Shown here: positions 46,901-55,430 of the stretch, in pieces
Position numbering within the stretch: the first letter of the stretch is position 1
How the letters are laid out: each line of letters starts with the position of its first letter
Assembly: GCF_019393635.1 (NCBI RefSeq)
Contig: NC_057866.1
Coordinates: forward strand, 1,871,001-1,935,000
Direction: 5' to 3'
From: Dromiciops gliroides
Taxonomy: Eukaryota > Chordata > Mammalia > Microbiotheria > Microbiotheriidae
Length of the DNA stretch: 64,000 bases
Notes under the pieces: model-generated
Database searches by the model: none
Told to the model about the DNA's origin: nothing
What the model saw: the letters and a program-made list of their open reading frames with translations, nothing else
Made by a program: the position numbers and the translations under genes

Positions 46901-49900
46901 TCAGCAGGGGCTGGCTGGCCTCTAGGTCTGGAATGCCCTCTCTGCTCCCGCCAAGGCAGGTCTTGTCCTGACCCCTGTCCCTAAAGGAAAGTGATTTGTA
47001 TTTAGTTATCTGCACGCTCATTCTAGTTACTATCCCTACAGAACTTCTGTAAGCCCCTAGAGAGCAGGGACTGCTTTCTATTAGTCTAGGCACTGACTTG
47101 GAGTCTGGAAGACCTCAGTTCAAATCATGTCTCAGATACTTGCTAGCTAGATGACCCTGGGCAAGTCACTTAACCTCTGTCTTCCTCAGTTTCCTTGTCT
47201 GTAAAGTGAGAATAATTGTAATGCCCTTCTCCCAGGGTGGTTGTGAGAATCAAATGGCACTTGGCAAACCTTAAATTGCTACAGAAAGTCTTTGTACCCT
47301 AAGCACCCTGACCACCTAATAGAAGCACGAAATCATTGCTTTGTTGAATGGATGAAGGATTCTCTGCCTGCACCCTCTAAGAATCAGTCTGATGACCCTC
47401 AATGTGTGCCAGGCAAAGATGCTGGCCTTGCCCTCTTTGTGCTCACTCTCTTGTGGCCCCAGATGCCAATGCAAAGGAAATACAATGTCTAGTCTGCAGG
47501 TTCTTTTTCTATCTTTTGGGGCTGAGTGATAACTGTGGGGGAGGGTCCAGGCAGAAGCCACCCCTGTAGAAAGGATCATGATGCCAGAGGCAAAGTAGAG
47601 GAGGAAGAAGAGATTTGGGCCAGAGTGGACCTTTTCATAGCCCAATAAAGGGTGCAGAGAGCTTCTTCTACATTGTGTCATTTTATGCCCACAACCACCC
47701 TGGTGGAGAGGTGCCATCACCCCCTTTTATAGATGGAGAAACTGAGGCACAGAGCAGGCAGATGACCTGCCCAAGGTCAACCAGCTTGTGCCTGCTACTC
47801 CTCTGGTTTTCTCTGACTTCAGGGCTCTGAGGTGCTGCAGCCCAGCACCTTGTAATGTAAGAATCAGAAATCAATGGATGATGCTGGACTGATCCCCCCT
47901 CATTCTCACCAGACCGCCAAAGACATCAGCCTTCAGGAAGATCTCCCAGGGACAGAACCAAAATTCCTCTGGGATTCTGGCTGCTCTTGTTGGGGGAGGG
48001 AGCAGGAAAAGGAAGAGAAGAGCAGAAGGGAAGGGTCTGAGAAGTCAAGCTCACAAGGACCCGAGGGGGAGAGAGGAAGCACTGTGTCTAGAGAGGTGGG
48101 GGCATAAATGGGTTAGAAGAGCATTTGGGAAGCACCCAGGACAGTTCCAGGCCCTGCTTGGGGGGGGGGGGGGGAGAGAAAGAGGAGAAGAGAAGAAGAT
48201 CCATCGGCCTAGTCCCCAAGTCCCAAGGCTGTCCATCATCTCACTTTGCCTCCCAAGGAGACCCCAGAGACTGGACCAGAGCAGCAAAGTCCTCAGCTTC
48301 ACCTCCACCCTTTCAGCACTGCTTGGATTCTGGCCACCTCAGGCAGGGCCCCTCCCTTCTATCAGCCCCACCTCCCTTTTGTCCTTTCCCCTTTCCTTTC
48401 CTGGTTTTCCCCTCCCTTCTATCAGTACCCCACCCTTTTCTCTCCTCTTTCCCCTTTTACTTCGATAGGGTAAGATAAAATTCTTTTTTTTTTTTTAAGA
48501 TAAAATTCTATACCCAACTGAGTGTGTATGTTCAGAACAGCTTTGAGAAAAGAATCAGAAGGACCATCACAAAAGCCAAGAGACTGGATCCCTCCAGGAG
48601 GGTCATTCTGAATCCTGGTGTTTCACCCAATTGGGTGGAGTAATTTATTTAATCTGGGCAGTAAATGAGCCTAACACTCATCAAGATTGGCTCAAGGAGG
48701 GAATAACATACACACTCAATTGGGTGGAGTAATCTATCTAACCCTGCAAGAAAACAGGAGGGGAAGGAGATAAAGAGAGAGGGACAAAAGAAGGGAGGGC
48801 AGAGTGGGGGAGGGGATAGACAGAAGCAAATCCCTTTTAAAGAGTGATAGGATGAAAGAAGATGGATAATAAATATCATGGGGAAGGGAATAGGATGGAA
48901 GGGAAACAGTTAACAATAGTAATCATGAAAAAGAGAAAAGGGGGAAAAAGTGTACCAAAAATATTTATAGCAACTCTTGGTGGTGGCTAAGAATTGGGAA
49001 TCAAGGGAATGTCCATCCATTGAGGAATGACTGAAGAAGCTGTGGCATATGATTGTAGTGGAATGGTATTGTGCTATAGGAAATGACACACAGGATGATC
49101 CCAGAAAAACCTGGAAAGACTCATCAACTGATGTCTAGTGAAGTGAGCAGAACCGGGAGGACATCGTGCATAGTGCTGTCACTATGTCACAGTACTGTTC
49201 CATGAGCAGTTGTGAATGACTTAACTACTCTCAGCAGTGCAATGATCCACGACAATCCCAAGGGACTAATGAGGAAGCTTACTATCCACCCCCATAGAAA
49301 GAACTGATTAAAAGAGCACTTGAGGATTGTACACATATAGCCTAGATCAGATTGGCTGATGTCTTATGGAGGTGGAGGAAAGAGAGGGAGGGGGAAAAAT
49401 TTGGAACTCTCAAGACTGCCAGAAGCATCTCTGGGGACAGGAAGAAAGGCCACAGGAGGCAGGCTTCAAAGAGGTTTGTTCCTGTTCTAAGGGGGAATAA
49501 ACAAGGCCTGCACAGCAAGGACGGCAGGCTACCTCGGAGGGAAGGCACGAGCCTCGAAAGGAAGCCAGGTTAGTCAGAGTGAGGCAGTGTCATATTGCTG
49601 AATTGACTTCGATAGGAGGCAGGAGGGGCGCAAAGAAAGCAAAGACAGGGAAAGCAGCTTGACTAGATAGAGTCTAGGAGAGGCAATAACTGTGTGGGCA
49701 CACACAGTATCTGAAAGAAGGCAGACCAGGTGTGAGGAAAGGTATTTATTAGGAAAAAAAATCCTGGAACTTACTAGTATCCAAAAAAAGACAAAACCCA
49801 CCCGCTGCCTAGGCAGGCCCCCTCTCCTATCTACATCAAAATTTCATGAGAATCTGCTGGAGCCCAAGAGTGAACACCTGCAGGGAGAGCACTGGCAGCA

Positions 49901-52900
49901 CTTCCTAGGAGATATTCCACAGGAGATCTCCCTCTCAGAACACATAACTGACAAAAGGGATAGAGAATACAAGATCCCACCAGGCTGCTTTGTTTTTTGA
50001 ATTGGTCTCAGGCCATAGAGGTGCTCAAAAAGGACTTCGAAGATAAAGTTAGAGAGGTAGAGGAAAAAATGGAAAGAGAAATGAGGGAGATGCAGGAAAG
50101 ACATGAGAAAAAAGTCAACAGCTTGAAAAGTCAAATTGGCCAAATGGAAAAGGAGGTACAAAAGCTCTCTTATGAAAATAATTGCCTAAGAATAAGGATT
50201 GAACAAATGGAAGCCAGTGACTTAATGAGAAACCAAGACACAATAAAGCAAATCCAAACGAATAAAAAAAAAAATAGAGGGCAATGTGAAATATCTTCTG
50301 GGAAAAACTGCTGACCTGGAAAATAGGTCCAGGAGAGATCATTTGAAAATTATTGCTCTACCTGAAAACCATGATCAAGGAAGGAGCTTAGACATCATCT
50401 TCCAAGATATTCTCAGGGAAAATTGCCCTGAAATTCTAGAAGAAGAAGCTAAAATAGAAATTGAAAGAATCCACCAATCACCTCCAGAAAGAGATTCCAA
50501 AAGGAAAACTCCTAGGAACATTATAGCCAAATTCCAGAGCTCTCAGGTCAAGGAGAAAATATTGCAAGCTGCCAAAAAGAAAGAATTCAAGTACTGTGGA
50601 GCCCCAGTCAGGATAGCACAAGATCTAGCAGCTTCTACATTAAAGGACCATAGGGCATGGAATAGGATATTCCAAAGGGCAAAGGAAATGAGATTGCAAC
50701 CAAGAATCCCCTACCCAGCAAAACTCAGCATAATCTTTCAGCAAAAAAATGGGACTTTAATGAAAAAGAAGACTTTCAGATATTTGTGATGAAAAGACCT
50801 GAACTGAATAGCAAATTTGACTTTCAAATACAAGACCCCAGAGAACCATAAAAAATTGGAGCTGGGGGACATACCTGGGGTGGTACAGTGAGAGACTGTC
50901 TTGTGTCTGAGGCCGGGTTTTGGCTGGGATCCCCCTGGGTCCAGGGGTGATGCTTTGTCCACTGTGTCACTTAGCTAGGTGATGACATCTTTAGGGTTAA
51001 ATTGAGGGGTGAAGGGAATTCACTGGGGGAGGGGGAAGGGCAGAGGTGAAATCCTACATAAAAGTAAGAGGAAAAGGCTTATGTACTTGGGGAAGAGATG
51101 GGAGAGGAGCAGGGCAGTAAATGAATTTTACACTCATCAGAAAAGGCTCAAAGACCTTAAACTCATCAGAGCTACCTGAAGGAGGGACTAACAGACACAT
51201 GCAACTGGGTGGAGTAATCTATTTAATCTGGGCAGTAAATGAGCCTAACACTCATCAGAATTGGCTCAAGGAGGGAATAATGTACACACTCAATTGGGTG
51301 GAGTAATCTCTCTAACCCTGCAGGAAAACAGGAGAGGAAGGGGATAAAGAGAGAGGGGCAAAAGGAGGAAGGGCAGAGTGGGGGAGGGGACAGATAGAAG
51401 CAAATCCCTTTTGAAGAGGGATAGGATGAAAGAAGAGGGATAATAGAATAAATATCATGGGGAAGGGAATAGGAGGGAAGGGAAATAGTTAACAATAGTA
51501 ATCATGAAAAAGAGAAAAGGGGGAAAATTGTACAAAAAATATTTATAGCAGCTCTTGGTGGAGGCTAAGAACTGAGAATCAAGGGAATGTCCATCAATTG
51601 AGGAATGATGGAAAAAGCTGTGTTATATGATTGTAATGGAATGGACTTGTGCTAAGGAAATGACAAACAGGATGGTACATATATAAGCTGGCTGTGATCT
51701 TGTGGAGGGGGGAGGAAAGGCAGGGAGGGAGAAAAATTTGGAACTCTGAATCTTATGAAAATGAATGTTAAAAACTACCCTTACATGTAAATGGAAAATA
51801 AAATAAATGTTTGTTGCTGGAAAAAAAGAGAAAAGATATTATACTTTAAAAAAAAGTCTCCCATCCACATAACACATCAAGAATTCAAGATTTCATAAAA
51901 GAAACAACCTTCTGACCATACTAAGCTGTGACATTTAACAGGCAAACACATACTAAGGAGGTTCACTACTGTCATACTGGAACCAGGTTAAAAATGGGTT
52001 CTTTTTGTTTTGGGGTTTTTTTCTTTGCTTTTTTTTTTGCAGGGCAATGAGGCTTAAGTGACTTGCCCAGGGTCACACAACCAGTAAGTGTCAAATGTCT
52101 GAGGCTGGATTTGAACTCAGGTCCTCCTGAATCTAGGGCTGGTGTTTTATCCCCTGTGCCATCTAGCTGCCCCCTAAAAATGGGTTCCTTTTGGAAACTG
52201 AGGTCCTCCAAAGGCTCTTGACGGTGAGTGAGACTGTGATAGTGGCACACTGGGGCTCCCGTATGAGCTATAACCACTCAAACAAATTTGGCCTAACTAT
52301 TCACATTGTTTGGAAATCTGGCGTCAGTAAATATACCCTGCACACAAGTGTGGCTCGAAATTAACCGCGAAGAGAAAAGAGTAGATCCATGACCTTCAGT
52401 AATGCACCTTTTTGGCCGATGACTGTGAGACAGAACACAACTGAAGAATGAAGAGTGGAGAAGGAGGATCACAGGGCAGATAACCCAGAGGCCTTGGTGG
52501 ATAACAGGCGGCACAACCAACAAAAAGGAACCAAGAAGAGGGACTGGTCTGGCCATATGCTCCTCTGAGAGCCCTGCAGTGTCAAAGTGGATTCCTGGTG
52601 GCACCTCAGAAGGCCAGGCATGGCTGGGATGAAATCTTCATCCCTGCAGGGCACCCCCCCCCCCCCCGCCCGCTCCCAGGAGGCCCCAGCTCAGTTTGAA
52701 TATGGAGGCCGTCAGAGCGCATCGACAGCACTCCTGGGAGCTGGAGGCACAGGGGGGCTACTGCTGGGACTGAAGTCAGGAGGATGCCAGCAGTGGGACC
52801 CTGGGAAGCACTGGGCAGTTTCCTAAGACTCAGGGCCAAGCTGTGAGTTCCAGGTCCATAGGGGGAGAAAGTCAGCTCCCTTGTCTCACAGCAGGACTTC

Positions 52901-54192
52901 CACACAGTGCTCAAGTCTCCAGCTCTCTCCTCTGGGAACTGGATAATCAATCAGCTCAAGATGGTGACCGGGGAGGGTGGCGGACTTCATGATAGGAGCT
53001 ATTTAAGAACTGACTGGGGGCATTCAGCCAGAAGGAGGCCTCGTAGGGCTGTTCTCCTGTCCCCCTTTAGAAGGGTCACCCCAGATACAGGGGAGAGCCA
53101 GGAACAATAAGGGGATAAAGGGGATGGAGGGATGGCCTGGCCACCCCAGCCCTCAGCCGCCCCCTCACAAAAGAGGGAAGACTCGTAGTAGTCAGGCATG
53201 AGGCTGAAGATGAGGTGCACCTGGAGTGTAGGCAGCTCAGAGCCCTAGCCAGGGCAGGTGGGTTCTCAGTCCTGCTTTGTACTTCTAAGTGCAAGGCCAA
53301 ACATCCACTTTGAAACACTTCTTACACCCATGGTCTGCAGGCAAGGAACTGAGAAGCCAATGAAAACCAGGCCTATTGGGGTGCTTAAAAGTCCTCCTCT
53401 GTGTGGAGAGGGCTGGAGAGGCAGCATGTGCCACAGAGAGAATAGAGGAACTACCTCCTTCAACACACATCCCTCCTCACACACGCACACATCCTCATGC
53501 TCACACATGCATGCACAGGAGTGCACACACAGCACACTAGCATCTCACACGCTGGCATACACATCCCTCCTCACACATGCACACACCCTCATGCTCACAT
53601 GAGTGCACACATGACACACTAGCATCTCATACGCTGGCACTCAGACTCACACCCAACTCCAAGACAAGCCTGAACAAGTTTTCATCAGTCTGTCTGACCC
53701 CACTGAACAGAAGTCCTGGTGCCCCTCACTAGCCCCGGGCCATCGGCACTGCCCTCTGGGTTGGGGGTGGGGGACCGGGGCTGCCCTCCCCATAGAGGCG
53801 GGTTGAATCCCCTCCAGGAATCAGGCTGCCCTAACGCACAGCAGCCGCAGCGCAGGCAACAACAAAGGTCCCTCAGGGGTCTCTCTCTAGGACCCAGGGA
53901 CCTTCGAAGCCCCTCCAGCTCGGAGGCACTGCTTTGCTGGGAAGTGTGCACCGCCCCCAGCACCCACACCCTGTACACACACTCACACCCACACCCGGCA
54001 CCCACTCTCAGACACACACACACAAACACACACCCCGTACACACTCTCCGACACACACACACACACACACACACACTGTACACAAACTCACACCCACACC
54101 CGGCACCCACTCTCAGACACACACACACTGTACACAGACACACACCCACATCCAGTACACACTCTCATACACACTGTACATAGACACACAGT

Positions 54193-54227
<35 letters not shown>

Positions 54228-54861
54228 GTACACAAACTCACACCCACACCCGGCACCCACTCTCAGACACACACACACTGTACACAGACACACACCCACA
54301 TCCAGTACACACTCTCATACACACTGTACACAGACACACAGTAAACACACACACACACACACCGTACACAAACTCACACCCACACCCGGCACCCACTCTC
54401 AGACACACACACACTGTACACAGACACACACCCACATCCAGTACACACTCTCATACACACTGTACACAGACACACACAGTATACATACACACACACACAC
54501 TGTACACAAACTCACACCCATACCCGGTACCCACTCATACACACTGTACACAGAGACACACAGTACACACACACACCCTGTACACCCTCTCTCTGTCTCA
54601 CCCCCCCACACCCCCCCCCCACACGGGCACCCAGACTTAGAAGTTACGATTTAAGACAGAAGCGAACATGATCGCTGCCTTGGCTCCGTCCCCACCCCCA
54701 AAGAAGCACATTCCTGGTGCTGCTAACTTTCGCCGGTAGCGACACACAGCCGGAGGCCGGAAGCAGCGGCTGCGAGGACCCCGGCCCGGCCCGGCCCGGC
54801 CAGGGAGGGAGGAGCGAGCGCATCGTTACCTGAGCACTTTACCCACGGCCTGCAGGACCAT
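20260..54861 (-). CDS. MOB2: MOB2, MOB kinase activator 2 (whole gene, five coding exons)
   Basis: MOB2 binds the N-terminal region of NDR1/NDR2 (STK38/STK38L) kinases and, by the literature I know, competes with MOB1 and affects cell-cycle and DNA-damage signalling and neurite growth. Exons 54861-54830, 29895-29735, 28326-28233, 21700-21576 and 20570-20260 join in phase to 723 bases, that is 240 residues. The start [20 protein letters not shown] and the end GAQNHVKER match the human protein as I remember it (about 237 residues). The zinc site is complete: Cys83, Cys88, His162 and His167. All introns have gt-ag ends. The C-terminus is a Ser/Gly-rich low-complexity tail slightly longer than in human. 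The gene is convergent with BRSK2, and its first intron is about 25 kb. I see nothing broken. Confidence 0.97.
20571..21575 (-). other. MOB2 intron 4
   Basis: Unique GC-rich sequence. I see no repeat or exon in it. Open frames overlap on both strands and look spurious. Confidence 0.7.
21576..21700 (-). CDS. MOB2: MOB2 coding exon 4
   Basis: Acceptor 'cccgcag', donor 'gtaggc'. It encodes (T)[19 protein letters not shown] through [10 protein letters not shown](G), the most conserved MOB core stretch. It is 125 bases long and in phase with both neighbours. Confidence 0.97.
24440..25240 (+). mobile_element. L2 LINE 3' region
   Basis: 'gtcatcctggactcctcact', 'cctggactactgccacagcc', 'ggcttttaaagcccttcaca' and 'tgtgagctccctcggggctg' come in L2 order. 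The copy has been stretched by the minisatellite at 24527-24690. Confidence 0.88.
24527..24690. repeat. 27-bp minisatellite born inside an L2
   Basis: About six copies of a 26-27 base unit starting 'gtcagtttcacctctgctgt', with two alternating variants (ctgtaactttt and acagcatttctg). Normal L2 has a single 'cctgtc-ttctacctcc' segment at this place. Confidence 0.9.
25334..25513 (+). mobile_element. Marsupial SINE with clear target-site duplication
   Basis: A near-consensus SINE (25350-25497) between direct repeats 'gaaattataaggtact' (25334-25349) and 'gaaattataaggcact' (25498-25513). One mismatch in the 16 bases suggests moderate age. Confidence 0.96.
26025..26072. repeat. CA dinucleotide repeat
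   Basis: About 20 AC units in MOB2 intron 3. Confidence 0.95.
26370..26520 (-). mobile_element. Marsupial tRNA-derived SINE, antisense
   Basis: It runs from the T/G-rich tail to 'tgcgccacctcactgccc'. Short direct repeats 'cagttctttt' and 'ctgttctttt' flank it. Confidence 0.93.
27414..27492. repeat. Compound microsatellite (ACGGAC)n(AC)n(TC)n
   Basis: About five ACGGAC hexamers pass into AC and then some 22 TC units. The hexamer probably arose from AC repeats. Confidence 0.92.
28233..28326 (-). CDS. MOB2: MOB2 coding exon 3
   Basis: Acceptor 'tcttccag', donor 'gtgagt'. It encodes (T)[18 protein letters not shown] through TCQTMAVGN(T), with the two zinc-binding cysteines as C-x4-C. A Gly replaces the Cys of human MAVCN. 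Confidence 0.97.
28327..29734 (-). other. MOB2 intron 2
   Basis: Unique GC-rich sequence. I see no repeat worth naming, other than a G run at about 29583-29596, and no exon. Confidence 0.65.
29735..29895 (-). CDS. MOB2: MOB2 coding exon 2
   Basis: Acceptor 'ccctctag', donor 'gtaggt'. It encodes (R)[17 protein letters not shown] and on to [13 protein letters not shown](T), 161 bases, in phase with exon 1 directly or with the cassette candidate at 34190-34243. Confidence 0.97.
30800..30905 (+). mobile_element. MIR relic
   Basis: 'tgactctgggccactcacct' and 'ctctgtaaagtgggggtaat' are MIR landmarks. Confidence 0.6.
31885..31960 (+). mobile_element. MIR relic left of the SUB1 retrocopy
   Basis: 'gcttagctatgtgaccctgg' and 'caatttccttatctgtaaaa' are MIR landmarks. 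The element ends close to where the retrocopy begins. Confidence 0.7.
31995..32560 (+). pseudogene. SUB1: SUB1 (PC4) processed retrocopy, open frame with extended C-terminus
   Basis: SUB1/PC4 is a nuclear single-stranded-DNA-binding coactivator of RNA polymerase II. From ATG 32026 the frame reads [13 protein letters not shown], a Lys-rich region, then [20 protein letters not shown] and [15 protein letters not shown], the complete PC4 DNA-binding domain, to DAVRKL. The human protein, as I recall it, ends there at 127 residues. Here the stop is lost by a small change right after RKL, and the frame runs 34 residues on through former 3'UTR to TGA at 32506-32508 (160 residues in all). No introns are present, and an A-rich tail ends near 32558. 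One Ser of the SSSS stretch is missing. It sits antisense in MOB2 intron 1. No promoter is seen, so it is probably a pseudogene, though it could be expressed. Confidence 0.9.
32775..32840 (+). mobile_element. MIR fragment
   Basis: 'ctaattagctgtgtgaactt' followed by 'gtgcaagtgac' fits the MIR core. Confidence 0.55.
33603..33642. repeat. Poly-C tract
   Basis: A run of about 22 C's flanked by CG steps. Other long C or G runs lie at 32564-32581, 39171-39182, 48161-48174 and 56759-56777. Confidence 0.9.
34190..34243 (-). CDS. MOB2: Candidate MOB2 cassette exon (18 basic residues)
   Basis: On the - strand a strong acceptor (pyrimidine tract 'cattctttcttcctcctcct' then cag) is followed by 54 open bases and a gtcaga donor. 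The length is a multiple of three, and in the phase set by exon 1 it reads [18 protein letters not shown], then joins exon 2 without a stop. The added stretch is very basic and, with KSKAK after it, resembles a nuclear localisation signal. Skipping it gives the known form. I cannot confirm that it is used; the donor is weaker than the acceptor. Confidence 0.5.
35045..35265 (+). mobile_element. SINE with RTE-like tail
   Basis: 'gggcctggagtcaggagtcc', 'gagctggagaaggaaatggc' and 'aatggggtcaccgagagtca' are in order. This is the same family as the copy at 11398. Confidence 0.88.
38850..39010 (+). mobile_element. MIR relic
   Basis: 'agcctcagtttccccacctg' and 'taaaattagggagtttgg' suit a MIR 3' part. 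The 5' part is weak. Confidence 0.55.
39700..40230 (-). mobile_element. L1 ORF1 3' fragment, antisense
   Basis: Reversed, the text 'gacctgaactgaatagaaaa' and 'tttgactttcaaatacaaga' matches the end of the L1 ORF1 copy at 50795-50840. 'aaagattatactgagttttg' (about 39954) matches the reverse of 50718-50740. Confidence 0.85.
40854..40975 (-). mobile_element. Truncated SINE, antisense, with CA repeat
   Basis: 'aaaatgacatgcccagggac' to 'caccacctagctgccc' is a SINE with an internal deletion. A CA run (about 40945-40973) follows it directly. Confidence 0.85.
41303..41557 (-). mobile_element. Inverted-repeat (fold-back) SINE insertion
   Basis: The target duplication 'ttagatgtact' lies at 41303-41313 and 41547-41557. 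Between the copies are a short + strand SINE head (about 41341-41376), a G-rich spacer and a full antisense SINE (about 41397-41546). So one insertion event left the SINE head in both orientations. Confidence 0.85.
42290..42700 (+). mobile_element. L2-like LINE relic
   Basis: 'caaactgtgaaaccctcc'-type and 'ctcatcacctcacacctggc' text resembles L2. The copy is degraded and the ends are unsure. Confidence 0.5.
42965..43700 (+). mobile_element. L1 ORF2 reverse-transcriptase fragment
   Basis: 'accaggctggatttacacca', 'gatattaggaaaaccatcag' and 'tatcaatagattcagaaaat' correspond to the conserved RT part of L1 ORF2. No long frame is left. Confidence 0.85.
43890..44060 (-). mobile_element. Marsupial tRNA-derived SINE, antisense
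   Basis: It runs from the 'tttgtttgtttttggcaggg' tail to 'gcaccacctagctgccccc'. 'taaaaatgag' flanks it on both sides. An internal 11-base duplication, 'tttgaactagatttgaa', is present. Confidence 0.94.
44980..45110 (+). mobile_element. MIR relic
   Basis: 'ggcctcagtctgtccatctg' followed by 'taaagtagaggaggtaagac' is MIR-like. Confidence 0.5.
45600..45780 (+). mobile_element. Degraded SINE
   Basis: 'aagttcaaatctagcttcag', 'gggacacagggcaagtgtgt' and 'caaatgtaaaatggtt' are in SINE order. Confidence 0.6.
46820..47080 (+). mobile_element. L2 LINE 3' relic
   Basis: 'ggtctggaatgccctctctg' and 'gtaagcccctagagagcagg' are L2 landmarks. Confidence 0.75.
47088..47295 (+). mobile_element. MIR/CORE-SINE
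   Basis: 'tgaccctgggcaagtcactt', 'cagtttccttgtctgtaaag' and 'ggtggttgtgagaatcaaat' are in order. Confidence 0.85.
47665..47830 (-). mobile_element. MIR relic, antisense
   Basis: 'tagatggagaaactgaggca' and 'gatgacctgcccaaggtcaa' mark a reversed MIR. Confidence 0.8.
48471..48510 (-). mobile_element. Tail-only insertion: poly(T) between target duplications
   Basis: 'taagataaaattc' at 48471-48483 is followed by about 12 T's and then the same 'taagataaaattc' again from 48496. This is what an L1-mediated insertion of only a poly(A) tail, antisense to the + strand, would leave. Confidence 0.8.
48590..49410 (+). mobile_element. HAL1-like/L1 3' fragment
   Basis: From 'gggtggagtaatttatttaa' on, this stretch is nearly the same as 51205-51670 (for example 'cagaagcaaatccctttta'). 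It then has more of the L1 ORF2 end ('gaagtgagcagaaccgggag'). It stops at 'tttggaactct', short of its own A-rich end, where the next element begins. Confidence 0.8.
49410..51840 (+). mobile_element. HAL1-like LINE: L1 ORF1 joined to an L1 3' end
   Basis: After a presumed 5' part (49410-50000), an L1 ORF1 is present. Its coiled coil ([20 protein letters not shown]) is in one frame at 50000-50280, and the RRM and C-terminal domain ([19 protein letters not shown] to [13 protein letters not shown]) are in a second frame at 50286-50789. One frameshift near the A run at about 50265-50275 separates them. ORF2 is absent apart from remnants of its end (about 51540-51670), followed by an A-rich end near 51800-51840. 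ORF1 without ORF2 is the half-L1 (HAL1) layout. A degraded SINE (50885-50980) interrupts it. Confidence 0.8.
50885..50980 (-). mobile_element. Degraded SINE inside the HAL1-like copy
   Basis: 'ttgtgtctgaggccgggttt' and 'ttgtccactgtgtcacttag' are SINE phrases in antisense order. Confidence 0.7.
52000..52190 (-). mobile_element. Marsupial tRNA-derived SINE, antisense
   Basis: Direct repeats 'taaaaatgggttctttt' (about 51989) and 'taaaaatgggttccttt' (about 52176) flank a SINE with a T-rich tail. Confidence 0.95.
53466..53640. repeat. Two-copy tandem repeat, about 85 bp
   Basis: 'acatccctcctcacac' through 'gcacactagcatctcaca' and 'cgctggca' occurs twice head to tail with small length changes. 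Confidence 0.85.
53955..54612. repeat. Higher-order CA-rich minisatellite near the MOB2 promoter
   Basis: A unit of about 135-150 bases recurs three to four times, from about 54078, 54229, 54364 and 54500. It contains 'gtacacaaactcacacccac', 'cggcacccactctcagacac' and 'cacccacatccagtacacac'. CA runs of different length separate the copies. Confidence 0.92.
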
Positions 54862-55430
54862 CTTGCAACTCAGACCCGTTTTGGGGGGCGGGCCGAGCAT
54901 GGCTCTGTCCCCCGGGAGGTTACAATGGTCTCCAACCATGGTCCGGACAGAGCCCCGAAGGGGCGAGGGCGTCGGGGGCAGAGCGCAGGGCAGCGGCTCC
55001 TTCCCGGCCCCAGGTCTCGCTCCCTCCTTCCTTGGCTGGGCTGAAAACGAGTCCTACCACATTCAGGGCCTGCCCACCTCCCGCTGCGGCTCAGCCAATG
55101 ACAGGGGAAGCCCAGCCCGGACCAGACAAACAGTCGCTGCCCCGGCCCGCTCTGCACCCGGCCCGTCTGGAGTGGCGGCCAAGGAGCCCGCAGCACAGGG
55201 GCCCAGTGTGCGGGCCGGGCCGCCCACCTGGGAGGGGCGGGCCTGGCATCGCCCGAAGCGTGCCAGAGCAGAGCCAAAGGGGCAGGGAAGGGCTGCGCTC
55301 AGCCTCTGAGGAGATGGTTGGTGGAGGAGGAGCCGGCAGGGTGCAACTTTCCGGTCTGTCCCGGCCACCTGGGGAGAGAATCCTGTGCCCCTACCCCCCC
55401 AAAGCCCAGCGCGCAGCCCCTCGGCTATGA
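54725..55430 (-). promoter_or_regulatory. MOB2: CpG island and promoter of MOB2
   Basis: CpG dinucleotides are frequent here and rare on either side. The region covers exon 1, the presumed 5'UTR and about 500 bases upstream. It has a CCAAT box (55095-55099, antisense to the gene), several GGGCGG-type boxes and no clear TATA box. A short CCCGG pentamer repeat lies next to the exon 1 donor (about 54779-54800). Confidence 0.8.
54830..54861 (-). CDS. MOB2: MOB2 coding exon 1
   Basis: ATG at 54861-54859 gives [10 protein letters not shown] and two bases of an Arg codon, then the donor 'gtaacg'. The upstream frame on the same strand ends in TGA at 54872-54870, nine bases before this ATG, so the start is well bounded. 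Confidence 0.95.

Larger units (their letters stand above)
29896..54829 (-). other. MOB2 intron 1 (about 25 kb)
   Basis: It carries the SUB1 retrocopy, the candidate cassette exon, several SINEs, L1 and HAL1-like copies, L2/MIR relics and simple repeats, listed separately. Unique stretches without any feature I can name include 29900-30790, 30910-31890, 32860-34180, 34260-35040, 35270-38830 and 44060-46800. Open frames there overlap on both strands. The longest, 329 codons at 36318-37307, is discussed as a finding. Confidence 0.65.

Noticed and set aside
48590-51840. Direct repeats around ORF1 read as LTRs
   Set aside because: The repeated part contains the L1 ORF2 end and leads to an A-rich tail. 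The right copy has no matching LTR borders, so a LINE pair fits better.
53685-54435. Cys/Val-rich frames on the - strand
   Set aside because: They are translations of the CA-rich higher-order repeat.
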